From CAWAWP01 sp963841205 (lineage in GTDB: Bacteria > Chloroflexota > Ktedonobacteria > Ktedonobacterales > JADMIN01): 64,000 nt of DNA. The translations under genes and the position numbers were made by a program. The notes below the pieces were generated by a model that saw nothing but the letters and a program-made list of their open reading frames with translations, was not told the DNA's origin and searched no databases. Location: positions 186,001 to 250,000 of the forward strand of contig CAWJCH010000014.1 of the NCBI GenBank assembly GCA_963841205.1, in the 5' to 3' direction. The first letter of the stretch is position 1. Each line of letters begins with the position of its first letter. Positions 27,021 through 35,858 of this stretch are shown here, one piece after another.

Positions 27021-27857
27021 ATGCGCATCAGCTTCTCCACCGGCACGTTTTATCATCGCGGCGTGGGCTATAGCCTGCGCCTGGCGCGCGAGCTCGGCTA
27101 TGATGGTGTCGAGCTCGCCCTGGGTTGGGACTACATGCTCGGCGGCGTGCCCGCGGTCGAGCGCGCCTTGCGCCGCGAGGGCGGAAACATCCTCAGCGTG
27201 CATCCGCCGTTCCTGGCGCTGCCGGGCTGGCCGCGCGACGTCCCTACGCGGCTCGAGCGCCTGGTGACGACCGCGCGCGACCTGGGCGCCAGCATCCTCG
27301 TGCTGCACACTCCGTACCTCTGGGGCGAGGATTCGCCACGCGCGATCAACTACACGCGCCTGATCGAGTGGTCGCGAAGCCTGGTCGGCGACGATGTGCG
27401 CATCTGCCTGGAGAACGGCGAGCATCGCAATCGTCGACAACGCTTCTTGCTTGACGACCTCGGCATGCTGGTGCGCTTCGCCGAGGAGCGCGGCTGCGGC
27501 ATCACCTATGATACGTGCCACGTGGGCGCGAACGGTGACGACGTGTTGCGCGGCTACGAGATCGTGCGACCCCTGCTCACCAACGTCCACCTGAGCGATC
27601 TGATCTGGGGCGAGGGCGGCATCGAGACGCACGCCGCTCCCGGTAAGGGTACGCTGCCGCTGCGCGAGTTGCTGGCCACGCTCGCCCGCGACGGCTACGA
27701 CGGGCTGATCACGCTGGAGATCCACCCGCGCGAGGTGGGATTGCTCAACGGGGCGCGCCACCGCCGCGTGCTGGCCGATGCGCTGGCCTTCGTGCGCGAC
27801 GCCTTCGGCGCTGGCGCCCCCGCGGGGACGAGCGAGCCGGGGCGCGTCATCGCGTAG
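27021..27857 (+). CDS. sugar phosphate isomerase/epimerase-like TIM-barrel protein
   Basis: 278 residues of the AP-endonuclease-2/xylose isomerase-like barrel family. Metal-ligand positions are seen in ICLENGEH (Glu), TYDTCHVGANGDDVLR (Asp, His), VHLSDLIWGEGG (His, Asp) and LITLEIHPRE (Glu). The family covers many isomerases, epimerases and endonuclease IV-like proteins, so the substrate cannot be named. It forms a run with the IMPase-like gene upstream and fdhD downstream. Confidence 0.85.
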   Translation: MRISFSTGTFYHRGVGYSLRLARELGYDGVELALGWDYMLGGVPAVERALRREGGNILSVHPPFLALPGWPRDVPTRLERLVTTARDLGASILVLHTPYLWGEDSPRAINYTRLIEWSRSLVGDDVRICLENGEHRNRRQRFLLDDLGMLVRFAEERGCGITYDTCHVGANGDDVLRGYEIVRPLLTNVHLSDLIWGEGGIETHAAPGKGTLPLRELLATLARDGYDGLITLEIHPREVGLLNGARHRRVLADALAFVRDAFGAGAPAGTSEPGRVIA

Positions 27858-27903
27858 CCCGAATCGCCATGCCGGCACTACATTCGCGAATCGAGGCGCT
27901 GTG

Positions 27904-28800
27904 ATGGGTGAGGCCACCTTCGAGACATCACGCTCGGCCATCGCCCCACTGCAGCAGGTGACGGCGCCGATCCTGCGGCTGCGCGGCGACGCCGCTTCCC
28001 CCGACGCCGAGGAGCTCGTCGCCGAGGAGCCGCTCGAGCTGCGCGTGCGCGACGCGGGCACGGGCACCACGGCGACCGCCGAGTCGCTGGCGGTGATCAT
28101 GCGCACGCCGGGCCACGACGACGAGCTTGCGGCGGGCTTTCTCTTCACCGAGGGATTGTTGGTGAACCGCGATGAGCTTGCGGCGTTGCTGCCCGGTAAC
28201 GATCCCGATGGGCTGCCCTCCCCACACGTCATCGAGGTCGCGCCCGCCGCCGGGGTGGATCTGTTGGGCCGCGCGCGAGCCGAGAGCTATTCGCGCCGCT
28301 TCGTCGTCAACGCGAGCTGCGGCGTCTGCGGCAAGAACAGCGTCGCCGCCGCCTGCGCCGCGCTCCCGCCCATCCCCGCGGGCGACCTGGTGATTGCGCC
28401 GCGTCTCCTCTACGCCCTGCCGGATCGCCTGCGCGCCGAGCAGCGCGTCTTCGCGCATACGGGCGGCTTGCACGCCGCCGCGCTCTTCGACGCGCGGGGG
28501 GGGCTCGTCGCGTTGCGCGAGGATGTCGGGCGCCACAACGCCGTCGATAAGTTGATCGGGCGCGCGCTGCTCGACGGGGCGCTGCCCCTCACTGATCGAA
28601 TCCTGCTGGTCAGCGGGCGCCTTTCCTACGAGATCGTGCTCAAGGCGCTCGCCGCGCGCATCCCGATCATCGCCGCGATCTCCGCGCCCTCCAGCCTCGC
28701 CGTCGAGCTTGCCGGGGCCTCGGGGATCACGCTCGTGGCCTTCCTGCGCGGCACGAGCGCCAACGTCTACACCCATCCGCAGCGAATCGGGGCGCTCTGA
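27904..28800 (+). CDS. fdhD: formate dehydrogenase accessory sulfurtransferase FdhD
   Basis: 298 residues. FdhD passes sulfur from IscS to the molybdenum cofactor of formate dehydrogenase. The catalytic CxxC is in VVNASCGVCGKN; AHTGGLHAAALF and REDVGRHNAVDKLIGRAL are the conserved cofactor-binding stretches, and LVSGRLSYEIVLKAL follows. The start at 27904 is the family-consistent ATG; the frame is open back to 27778, overlapping the preceding gene. No formate dehydrogenase gene is visible in the window. Confidence 0.93.
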   Translation: MGEATFETSRSAIAPLQQVTAPILRLRGDAASPDAEELVAEEPLELRVRDAGTGTTATAESLAVIMRTPGHDDELAAGFLFTEGLLVNRDELAALLPGNDPDGLPSPHVIEVAPAAGVDLLGRARAESYSRRFVVNASCGVCGKNSVAAACAALPPIPAGDLVIAPRLLYALPDRLRAEQRVFAHTGGLHAAALFDARGGLVALREDVGRHNAVDKLIGRALLDGALPLTDRILLVSGRLSYEIVLKALAARIPIIAAISAPSSLAVELAGASGITLVAFLRGTSANVYTHPQRIGAL

Positions 28801-28932
28801 GCGTCCTGTACCCATTATCGCCTCAACATGACCTGGCTTGCCCCATCCAGTTATCATGGAAGCCGTGCGAGCGTCGCGCGCGGCGTGCCGCGGCGCGGAT
28901 GACACTACGAGGACGTAGTACAAAGGCAGCGC

Positions 28933-29859
28933 ATGACGACACCGGTAGACCCGTGGCCCTCGGATGAGGCCTCGCCCTTCGATCGCGTGCCGATTGAGGA
29001 GCGAGGCGATGACAGGTTTCGCGACGACGCGGATGATCGGACCTATGATCGCGCCTCCAGCGAAGCCTTCACGGTGCCCCTCAACACTGGCGGCATGACG
29101 CGTCCGCTCTCGTGGACTCGCCCGGCGCCGCGTTCGCGCCTCGCCAACCGGCCGCCGCTCGATCGGTCTTCGCTGCCGACGCTGTTCCTGGGGATCGGGA
29201 TCGGCGCCGTCCTCACGAGCATTGTCGCGGCGTTGATCATCGCCGGGCTGGCGGACAGCTCGACGACTCGCCGCGCGTTGGCGACCGTGCCCATCACGAC
29301 TCGTGGCCTGCCGACCGTCACGCCGACGCGCACGCCGACCCCCACGCCCGTCCCGACCGTGGCCGCGACCTTCGTCGCCACCGACACCACCACGCAGGGC
29401 ACCTGGCAAGGCGTCTACGGGAACCAGGGCGTGGTCGTCGTCGGCGACACGCAGCAGCTCCCTGCCGGCATCCAGGTGACGCCAAGCGGAGCCGGCGGGG
29501 TCGTCTGGGCGCCGACGACCGCCGACCCGCGCGCGCCGCAGAAGGTCTCCAACTCCGCCGACCGCATCGCCGCGTGCTGGTACGCTCCCACCACGTTCAG
29601 CATCGATGTGAACATCACCGACGGCCAGGCACATCGCCTCGCCCTCTATCTGCTGGATTGGGACAGCCAGAACCGCAGCGAGGTCGTCACCGTTGCCGAT
29701 CCGGCGACCGGCGTGGCGCTCGACACGCGCGTCGTCTCCGGATTCGTCGGTGGCGTGTACCTCGTCTGGACGGTCCGCGGCCATGTCGTCCTGGGCATCA
29801 CCGACAACGCCGGCTCGATCAACGCCGTCGTTAGCAGCCTCTACTTCTCCGCCCCGTGA
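28933..29859 (+). CDS. single-pass membrane protein with a C-terminal beta-sandwich-like domain
   Basis: 308 residues. An acidic cytoplasmic tail (1-75), one transmembrane helix (LFLGIGIGAVLTSIVAALII), then a Pro/Thr-rich linker (TVTPTRTPTPTPVPTVAA) and a C-terminal domain of about 150 residues. That domain has TTTQGTWQGVYGNQGVVVVG, DRIAACWYAPTTFSIDVNI, ALYLLDWDSQNRSEVV, and GGVYLVWTVRGHVVLGIT. I recall this domain as a widespread C-terminal module in secreted bacterial proteins, without an assigned activity. It is 130 bases after fdhD on the same strand. Confidence 0.7.
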   Translation: MTTPVDPWPSDEASPFDRVPIEERGDDRFRDDADDRTYDRASSEAFTVPLNTGGMTRPLSWTRPAPRSRLANRPPLDRSSLPTLFLGIGIGAVLTSIVAALIIAGLADSSTTRRALATVPITTRGLPTVTPTRTPTPTPVPTVAATFVATDTTTQGTWQGVYGNQGVVVVGDTQQLPAGIQVTPSGAGGVVWAPTTADPRAPQKVSNSADRIAACWYAPTTFSIDVNITDGQAHRLALYLLDWDSQNRSEVVTVADPATGVALDTRVVSGFVGGVYLVWTVRGHVVLGITDNAGSINAVVSSLYFSAP

Positions 29860-30089
29860 GAGCCGCACTCCCCCCAACCGCCGTCGCGGCTGGGGGGAAT
29901 CGTCACGATTTGGCATGTCGCTACCAGTCCTTTCGAGTAGACCCTCGCGTCCCTGAGGGCCCTTCGTTGGGACGCGTATTCGGCGGGTCGCCTTGGATTA
30001 CGCGTGTATGCCGCTCCGGAGAAGACTTCGTCCCATCACTCACGATGCGGTCTTTGACACTGAGCAGTTGGTGCGGCGCGCCATCTCCC

Positions 30090-30764
30090 TCAGCGCCTCG
30101 CGCGGCGACGTGAAGTGAGCCGCGTTGCCAGGATGATGGCACAGGCCAGAGCCAGGATCAGCCCCGAGTCGAGCGCCCCGCCGTATGCGATGGACGGCGT
30201 GAAGCCGATGGTGGGCAGCCCGTCGAGCAGGTAGAAGCTGAGCGCGAGCAGCCCCGCGCCGACGGCGGCGATCGGAGCAAGCCCGACCGCCAGGCGATCC
30301 GCGCCGGCGAAGAGCCGCCAGAGCCGTCCGCTGGCGCGTGCCTCAACGAGTGGCCGCAGGAAGGCGCAGAGGCCGGAGGCGAGCAGGCCGAGCCCCGCCA
30401 GTGCCTCGCCCCACTCGATCAGGCGGCCGAAGAAGACCGCGTTCGGCAGCACGAGCCATTGGAGCAGCGCCGCGAACGGGCCGGGCAGGTGGCCGTTGCC
30501 GAGCAGGCCGCTCAGCAGGCCGCCGAGCGATTGCGGGAAGGTGCCGTAGAGGAGCTTGTCGACGCCGGATGCCAGGAATTCATAGCCGATCAGCAGCTCA
30601 AGTCCGGCGAGGGCGAGGTTGGGGCGTGTGGTCGGCGTCGCGCGGAGCACGTGGGCTCGCCACGCTTCGAGCGCTTGCAGTGGCCGAAGAGACGGAAGTG
30701 AACGCGGCGTGGATGCCGGCGAGTCGGCGGGCGTCGCGGGACGGTCGCGTAGTTGCGTTGCCAT
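30090..30764 (-). CDS. DoxX family membrane protein
   Basis: 224 residues. After a 50-residue polar N-terminus come four or five hydrophobic segments with the DoxX pattern: LALAGLELLIGYEFLASGVDKLL, then FGRLIEWGEALAGLGLLAS and two further segments. GAGGGAG lies seven bases before the ATG at 30764; an ATG at 30839 would add 25 residues. Such proteins sit in the membrane and are tied to thiosulfate/quinone chemistry or oxidative stress in some bacteria, which does not fix the role here. Confidence 0.8.
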   Translation of the reverse strand: MATQLRDRPATPADSPASTPRSLPSLRPLQALEAWRAHVLRATPTTRPNLALAGLELLIGYEFLASGVDKLLYGTFPQSLGGLLSGLLGNGHLPGPFAALLQWLVLPNAVFFGRLIEWGEALAGLGLLASGLCAFLRPLVEARASGRLWRLFAGADRLAVGLAPIAAVGAGLLALSFYLLDGLPTIGFTPSIAYGGALDSGLILALACAIILATRLTSRRRARR

Positions 30765-30922
30765 GAGAAGCTCCCTCGCCAGGAAGCGCATGCCGCGTGG
30801 GGAAACCGCCCTGCGCGGATCGTTCCCGGCCCTTCTCATTGTCGCGCGGTTTCGCGTGAAGGTGTGTCAGGGATGTGACGCGATTGTGAGGTCGGCCCTG
30901 TAGGGAAATGGCCTATCGCGGC

Positions 30923-32323
30923 TTAGTTCTCGATGCCGCGGAAATCGTCCGAGCCGCCGGTCGCGTCGCCGGCATCGGGCGAGGGGTCACCCTTGGAGGG
31001 ACGCTCCCCATCATGGGGCGTCGGCGGCGTCATCATGCTGATGTAGCGCGCGATGCCCTCCGGCTCATCGGGCTGGTCGGGTTCCTTCTTCTTGACGAGC
31101 TCGGGCTGCATACCAAGCGGCAGGCGATGGTCGGCCTCCATCATGCGCCCCCGGGTGCGCCAGAAGACCCAGAGGATGATCAGGAACAGGAGCACCAGCA
31201 TGATCGTCCCTAGCACAGGACTGCTGTTGCTGCCAGAGGGAAACGGCGGAAAGCGCTGCAGTTGGCCCGAGCCGGCGTAGAGCACGGTCTGCTGCCCGGC
31301 GGGGAGCACGGTCAGGAGCGCGGTGACGGGGTGGCTGAGGCCCGGCGCCAGCGAGGACCAGCTCGCCCCGTCGTCCTGCGAGCGATACACGTCGGTCTGC
31401 GTGCCGGCGTAGATCCAGGTGGGATGCTGCGGATCGAGCGCCAGCGCCTGCACGCTCTGTGAGAAGTGCAGCGGAGTCCAGCTGGTGCCGCCGTCCACGC
31501 TGGAGGCGATGCCCCGGTCGGTCCCGACGTAGAGGGTCGCGGTGCGGAGCGGCGTCGCGATGCTGGTCGTCGCGGTGGGCGTGCCGTTCGGCGGCGCCGC
31601 CGGTTCGCGCGCGACGAATGCGTATGGATGCGTCGAGAGGCCCGCGCTCCTGCTGGTCCACGAGGCGCCGCCGTCCGTGCTGGCGAAGACGCCCGCGCCA
31701 TCAACGGCGACATAGAGCGTCTGGCCCAGCGGCTCCCAGAGCAGCGCGTTGATGTTCGCGTTGGCCGGCAGTCCCGAATCGGCGGCTGTCCACGTCTGGC
31801 CGGCGTCGCTGCTGGCGAAGACGCTGTGCGAGGTGGTGCCGGCGAAGAGGACGTTGGCCGGCGTCGAGACCGCCAGCGCGTCCACCGTATCGCCGCTCGG
31901 CAGTCCAGAGCCGCGCGCAGCCCAATGGTCGCCGCGATCGGTGCTGGCGTAGAAGCCGTCGCTGGTGCCCGCATAGAGCAACCCCGGCGTCTTCATGTCG
32001 GCGGCGAGCGACGACACGATCGCATCGGAGGGCAGGCCGGCGCCCGCCACACCATCCGCGCGGTTCGCCGCGTAGGCGCGATAGACCACGCCGTGGGAGG
32101 TGCCCGCGTACACGAAATTGGTGTTGAAAGGGTCGTCGGCCAGCGCCAGCACCTCGTGCTCGTCGGACGGCGTCAAGGGCAGCCACTGCCCCGGATCGGC
32201 GATGCCGCCGATGCACGATGAGAGCGCCACCGCGAGCAGAACGCCCACGAGCACGATGACGCCAAGGGACAGCCCGCCGCGCCGGCGCCGTTCGTACGTC
32301 CCGCCCGCGTTTGCTTCGCGCAT
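30923..32323 (-). CDS. membrane-anchored BNR/sortilin-type beta-propeller protein
   Basis: 466 residues. The N-terminal hydrophobic segment (GVIVLVGVLLAVALSSCIGG) ends in a Cys like a lipoprotein box. The body repeats Asp-box type units: YAGTSDGFYASTDRGDHWAA, FAGTTSHSVFASSDAGQTWT, VAVDGAGVFASTDGGASWTS, VGTDRGIASSVDGGTSWTPL, YAGTQTDVYRSQDDGASWSS. These are typical of YCF48/sialidase-like propellers. A second transmembrane segment (TIMLVLLFLIILWVFW) and a charged tail follow. GGGAG precedes the ATG at 32323. The function is unknown; it may bind or monitor something outside the cell. Confidence 0.78.
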   Translation of the reverse strand: MREANAGGTYERRRRGGLSLGVIVLVGVLLAVALSSCIGGIADPGQWLPLTPSDEHEVLALADDPFNTNFVYAGTSHGVVYRAYAANRADGVAGAGLPSDAIVSSLAADMKTPGLLYAGTSDGFYASTDRGDHWAARGSGLPSGDTVDALAVSTPANVLFAGTTSHSVFASSDAGQTWTAADSGLPANANINALLWEPLGQTLYVAVDGAGVFASTDGGASWTSRSAGLSTHPYAFVAREPAAPPNGTPTATTSIATPLRTATLYVGTDRGIASSVDGGTSWTPLHFSQSVQALALDPQHPTWIYAGTQTDVYRSQDDGASWSSLAPGLSHPVTALLTVLPAGQQTVLYAGSGQLQRFPPFPSGSNSSPVLGTIMLVLLFLIILWVFWRTRGRMMEADHRLPLGMQPELVKKKEPDQPDEPEGIARYISMMTPPTPHDGERPSKGDPSPDAGDATGGSDDFRGIEN

Positions 32324-32364
32324 CGCATGCACTCCCGATGATTGCCGAACGTCGTGGTATGGAG

Positions 32365-33354
32365 TTACGGCAGAAAAGCGACCTCTTCGCCGAGGCCACG
32401 CTCGCGGGCCAGCGCGTACACGTGGCCGGCCACGGCGACGTCTTCCACGGCGACGCCGAGCGACTTGAAGAGCGTGATCTCGCCGGCGGAGTCGCGGCTG
32501 GGCGCCGTGCCCGCGACGATGGCGCCCAGCTCGACGGCACGGGCGAAGTCGAAGCGGCCGGCCGCGGCGGGGATCAGCAGGTCGCCGGCCTCGATCTTGG
32601 CCTGCTCCAGCGAATCGACCGCGACGACCGCGCTTCGCTCGACCGTGTCGTCGTCCACCTCGCGGCGGTTGTGCCAGTTCGAGCCCATCGCGTTGACGTG
32701 CGCTCCGGGACTCAACCACGCGCCGGAGAGCACCGGCTCGCGCGCCGTCGTCGCGGTCGTCACGATCTCCGCGCCTTCAACCGCCGCACGCGCGCTCTCG
32801 ACGGGCTCGACGACCACGCCGACCAGGGCGGACATCTCTTCACAGAAGGCCCGCCGGCGCTCGGGATCGCGCCCGTAGACGGCGATGCGCCGCAGCGGGC
32901 GCGCCGCCGCCAGCGCCAGCACCTGGGTGCGCGCCTGGCCGCCGGTGCCGATCACGCCGGCGTGGGTGGCATCCTGCCGCGCCATGAAGCGTGTCGCCAG
33001 CCCGGAGGCCGCACCGGTGCGCACCTGGCCGAGCCAGTCCGCCTCGATCAGCGCGAGCAGCCGCCCGTCCTCGCCGGAGTAGAGATTGACCGAGAAACGC
33101 ACGCCGCCGGAGGACGCGCTATACGCCTTGAAGCCGAAGACGCCGGCCCCGGCACGTTCTGGATGCCCCAGCTCGCCTGGCACGGACGCGGAGAGCACAT
33201 GCAGTACGCCGCGCCCCTCGGGGAGCAGGATGCGCGAGCGCGGGACGTTGCGCGCCAGCCCAGCGCCTTGCGCGCGGAAGGCCGCCTCGAGTACGTCTAT
33301 CGCCGCGGGCACCGTCAGCACGGCGCGTACGTCATCCTCGCGCAGCAGCAGCAC
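32365..33354 (-). CDS. ornithine cyclodeaminase / mu-crystallin family protein
   Basis: 329 residues. VIGTGGQARTQVLALAAARP is the NAD(P)-binding Rossmann motif, AHVNAMGSNWHNRREVDDDT the typical central segment, and LFKSLGVAVEDVAVAGHVY the C-terminal family signature. Members act as ornithine cyclodeaminase, alanine dehydrogenase or imine reductases, so the substrate remains open. It is followed on the same strand, 40 bases on, by the beta-propeller gene. Confidence 0.88.
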   Translation of the reverse strand: MLLLREDDVRAVLTVPAAIDVLEAAFRAQGAGLARNVPRSRILLPEGRGVLHVLSASVPGELGHPERAGAGVFGFKAYSASSGGVRFSVNLYSGEDGRLLALIEADWLGQVRTGAASGLATRFMARQDATHAGVIGTGGQARTQVLALAAARPLRRIAVYGRDPERRRAFCEEMSALVGVVVEPVESARAAVEGAEIVTTATTAREPVLSGAWLSPGAHVNAMGSNWHNRREVDDDTVERSAVVAVDSLEQAKIEAGDLLIPAAAGRFDFARAVELGAIVAGTAPSRDSAGEITLFKSLGVAVEDVAVAGHVYALARERGLGEEVAFLP

Positions 33355-34246
33355 GCCGTTTGCTCCTTGCCTTCACCGAGGCGCACGCCATCATGGTCAC
33401 TCGTCGAGGCGTCCTTCGCTTGGCATGGCCGCCCAACTCACCCGGATTGTACCACGCGTCTCCGGCGCCGCCCGTGCCGCTCAGCGGTGTGACGAACGCG
33501 CGCGGAGCGGATTTACGATGTCTGCGGCGAGTGGGTGGTTTGGTGCGATCTCGCAGCGCGATCTTGCCGTTTCTGCCGCTTTTCACGATCGCGATCGCGT
33601 TCGTCGGGTAGAAATGCTGAAATCGCGGGCGATCACGATGTGTCTGGGGGTCGCGTTGCCCGATGGCATTTCCGCCGATTCTGCCGTTTTTGCCGCACTT
33701 CGTGTTTTCGCCCGTCGGGCGATGCTGCTGGGTGGCCGCTCAGGTTTGCCGATCTTGCCGATTTTAGATTTTGGAGGGAGATCCGGCACTGAAGTGTCGG
33801 GGTACGGGCGGCGCGAACTGAAGTCCGTCGAAGCGGCGTGGGGCGAGGTTGCCGTTTTTGCCGGAAACTCACCATGAGGGCGCTGCCGATCTTGCCGATT
33901 CTGCCGCTTTTGCAGATTGTCGCGTCGGCGAACTACCGAGCGACATTGCCATTCTTGCCGCATTTCGGGGGTGAGCGAGGCCGGGACGCCGGCAGACTTG
34001 CCGTTTCTGCCGGATTTCGCGTTTTCGCATCCATGATTGTCCCTGCCTTAGCGGTGAGGAAATAGCGAACGCCGCCCTCTCGCGGGTCGAGAAGGCGGCG
34101 TCTCTCTTCGGACTTACCGGCTGGTGCGGGTAGTATAGCACAACGTCACCGCTACAAGTCCCCACCAGTGGGGGACCCCGACTTCCTTACAAGGGAAGGG
34201 GCCGTGGGACGAGGGGAACGCTGTGATGCTTTAGTGGTCCCTGCGG
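33355..34246. other. gene-free region with a cluster of 9-bp-period motifs and hairpins
   Basis: No convincing gene was found. Minus-strand frames here only translate the repeats into KIGKIGK-type runs. A strong stem, ACGCCGCC..TCTCG-cgggt-CGAGA..GGCGGCGT, lies at 34070-34101 and is followed by CTCTCTT. GTCCCCAC-CA-GTGGGGGAC follows near 34156. Both may end transcripts or be palindromic repeats. Confidence 0.6.
33561..34025. repeat. interspersed clusters of a 9-bp motif (TTGCCGATT-like)
   Basis: At least six clusters hold two to four units of YTGCCGNTT spaced nine bases apart, for example CTGCCGATCTTGCCGATT at 33882. Others lie near 33564, 33673, 33746, 33849, 33945 and 34002. Three clusters continue with a shared half-site (TTCGTGTTTTCGCCCGTCGG, or TTTCGCGTTTTCGC). 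It is not a CRISPR array: there are no constant-length spacers. Confidence 0.7.
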
Positions 34247-35248
34247 TCAGATTGCGGGGGTGCGGTCGGCGTCGGCGGCGGCGCGGAGGTTTGCAGCGGG
34301 CGTTGCGGGGGGGATCGAACAGCCGGGGGCTACCAGGAGGCGACGGCCCTCGGTCTGGGCAATCGCGGCGCGAACCTCGGCAGCTACGTCCTCCGGAGTG
34401 CCGTGCAGCAGCGTGGTCTTTTCGCTGACGCCGCCCATCACCGCCCTCGTGGTGCGCGCCTCGCCCTCGGCGAGCGTCGGGTTGCGGGGCAGCGTCGCCG
34501 CCCAGCTGATCGCCTCGACCGGGTAGCCGGACAGCAGGTCGAAGTAGATGCCGTCGCCGCAGTTGTGGAGCACGTTGAAAGGTGCCTTGCCCGCCACGGC
34601 TTCCAGCACGCGCAGGTCGTACTCGATGCCGAACTCGCGGTACTCGTCCTCAGTGAGGGCGCCGGTCGCCGCCCAGCCGGTGGTGGCGAAGAAGATGCCG
34701 CTGGCGCCGGCCTCCAGGCATGCGGTCGAGTAGGTGGTGAAGGTGCGCGCGATGGTATCCAACGCAGCCTTGAAGGCCGTGGGCTCGTCGGCGATGGAGT
34801 GCTTGACCGGCGCGGGGCGGTTGCCGACGAGATACTTCGCCACCGAGAGCGGCGAGAAGATCGTCTGGATGAAATAGGCCTCGCCGCCCAGTCCGTCGCG
34901 GATCAGCCGCAGCGCGGCGAGCTGCTCGCCTAGCGCACCGCGGTCCGGCTCGAGCGGGCGCAGGTTGCGCCAGTCATCGGCGTCGTGCACGGGCCAGGAG
35001 GTGAAGGTGTGGCCGTGGTTGGGGTCGCTGGTGCGCTGGAGCGTCGCGCCCCAATCTTCGACGTGGTAGCTGGCGCGGGGATTGACCTTCATGTAATCCC
35101 AGTCGTAGGCGCGGTAGTTCGCCAGCATCGCCTCGGCGGTGCCGTCCGCGCTCCACTCACGGATGTAGTCGTGGCCCCAGAAGCTGATCGGCGCGCGGTC
35201 CACCGCGTCTCCGCGCAGCGCCGCCTCGACGCGCTCTCGCTTGTTCAT
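34247..35248 (-). CDS. uroporphyrinogen decarboxylase-like (UroD/MtaA/CmuA) protein
   Basis: 333 residues from the ATG at 35248 (MNKRERVEAALRG), decided by GGGAGGGAG seven bases upstream; the longer frame to 35368 runs into the divergent promoter. It has the UroD-type barrel opening RAPISFWGHDY, HNCGDGIYFDL, and GGVSEKTTLLHGTPEDV with APGCSIPPATPAANL at the end, as in methyltransferase-like UroD paralogues. Those act on methylamines, methanol or corrinoid systems as often as on porphyrins; neighbours do not decide. It is divergent from the GntR regulator gene. Confidence 0.8.
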   Translation of the reverse strand: MNKRERVEAALRGDAVDRAPISFWGHDYIREWSADGTAEAMLANYRAYDWDYMKVNPRASYHVEDWGATLQRTSDPNHGHTFTSWPVHDADDWRNLRPLEPDRGALGEQLAALRLIRDGLGGEAYFIQTIFSPLSVAKYLVGNRPAPVKHSIADEPTAFKAALDTIARTFTTYSTACLEAGASGIFFATTGWAATGALTEDEYREFGIEYDLRVLEAVAGKAPFNVLHNCGDGIYFDLLSGYPVEAISWAATLPRNPTLAEGEARTTRAVMGGVSEKTTLLHGTPEDVAAEVRAAIAQTEGRRLLVAPGCSIPPATPAANLRAAADADRTPAI

Positions 35249-35311
35249 GATTTCTCCCTCCCTGATGGACACGGTTACGCCCAGATTGTACGGCCCGCGC
35301 GCCGCCTTGCA

Positions 35312-35344
35312 TTGACATACTGTGCTAGTGCAGCTATAACAGTA
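35312..35344 (+). promoter_or_regulatory. consensus promoter with overlapping inverted repeat (candidate operator)
   Basis: TTGACA at 35312-35317, a 17-base spacer and TATAAC at 35335-35340. TACTGT at 35318-35323 and ACAGTA at 35339-35344 form an inverted repeat spanning spacer and -10. A GntR protein encoded 30 bases downstream could bind it to control itself and the membrane protein gene. Confidence 0.65.
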
Positions 35345-35373
35345 ATCAGTAGAGCGGAAATGAGGCACGACGG

Positions 35374-35793
35374 ATGAGTGCGCGCGAACGAGAGGCCGAG
35401 GCGCCGGTGATCCAGCTCGACGAGGCCAGCCCGCAGCCGAAGTATCAGCAGATCGTCGAGCAGGTGAAGCAGCATGTCGCCGCTGGGCGCCTCGCGCCGG
35501 GCGCGGCGCTGCCCTCCGTGCGGCAGCTCGCGAGCGACCTTGGCATCAATGTCAACACCGTGATCGCCTCCTATCGCGCGCTCGAATCTGAGGGGATTGT
35601 GCTGCTGCGCCACGGCTCGCGCGCCGTGATCCATCCCCGGCTGGCGCGGCGCACCGAGCCGCAGGCGGACGAGGTGGCGCGGCTGCGCCTCGCGCTGGAG
35701 CGCACGCGGACGGAGGCGCTGCTGGCGGGCATGGGGCTGGCTGCCCTGCGCGCGCTGGCGCTGGAGGTTTTCGCCGACGAGGCCGCGCCGTGA
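35374..35793 (+). CDS. GntR family transcriptional regulator, YtrA subfamily
   Basis: 139 residues. The winged helix-turn-helix lies at 20-90: PKYQQIVEQVKQHVAAGRLAPG, LPSVRQLASDLGINVNTVIASYRALESEGIV. The short C-terminal part lacks a ligand domain, as in YtrA-type regulators that govern transporter or membrane stress genes. A TTGACA-TATAAC promoter with a TACTGT/ACAGTA palindrome lies just upstream, consistent with autoregulation. The DUF1648-DUF5808 gene follows after 65 bases and is the likely target. Confidence 0.9.
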   Translation: MSAREREAEAPVIQLDEASPQPKYQQIVEQVKQHVAAGRLAPGAALPSVRQLASDLGINVNTVIASYRALESEGIVLLRHGSRAVIHPRLARRTEPQADEVARLRLALERTRTEALLAGMGLAALRALALEVFADEAAP

Positions 35794-35858
35794 GCGACTC
35801 GCCGGATGGTCGTTGAATAGCCCGCGGCGGCGACGCCGCATATCACTGGAGTGAGCGT

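Noticed and set aside
26115..28232. 705-codon minus-strand frame opposite the IMPase-like, isomerase-like and fdhD genes
   Set aside because: All three plus-strand genes have family motifs in order, while this frame has none.
27928..29916. 662-codon minus-strand frame opposite fdhD and the membrane protein gene
   Set aside because: Arg/Gly/Asp-rich shadow with no motifs; the opposite strand holds the FdhD catalytic CxxC.
33583..33963. 127-codon minus-strand frame in the 9-bp motif region
   Set aside because: Its sequence only translates the repeats (KRQNRQDRQ, KIGKIGKP), without a ribosome site or family match.
33561..34025. Possible CRISPR array
   Set aside because: Units are 9 bp with irregular gaps and no constant spacers, and no cas gene is in the window.
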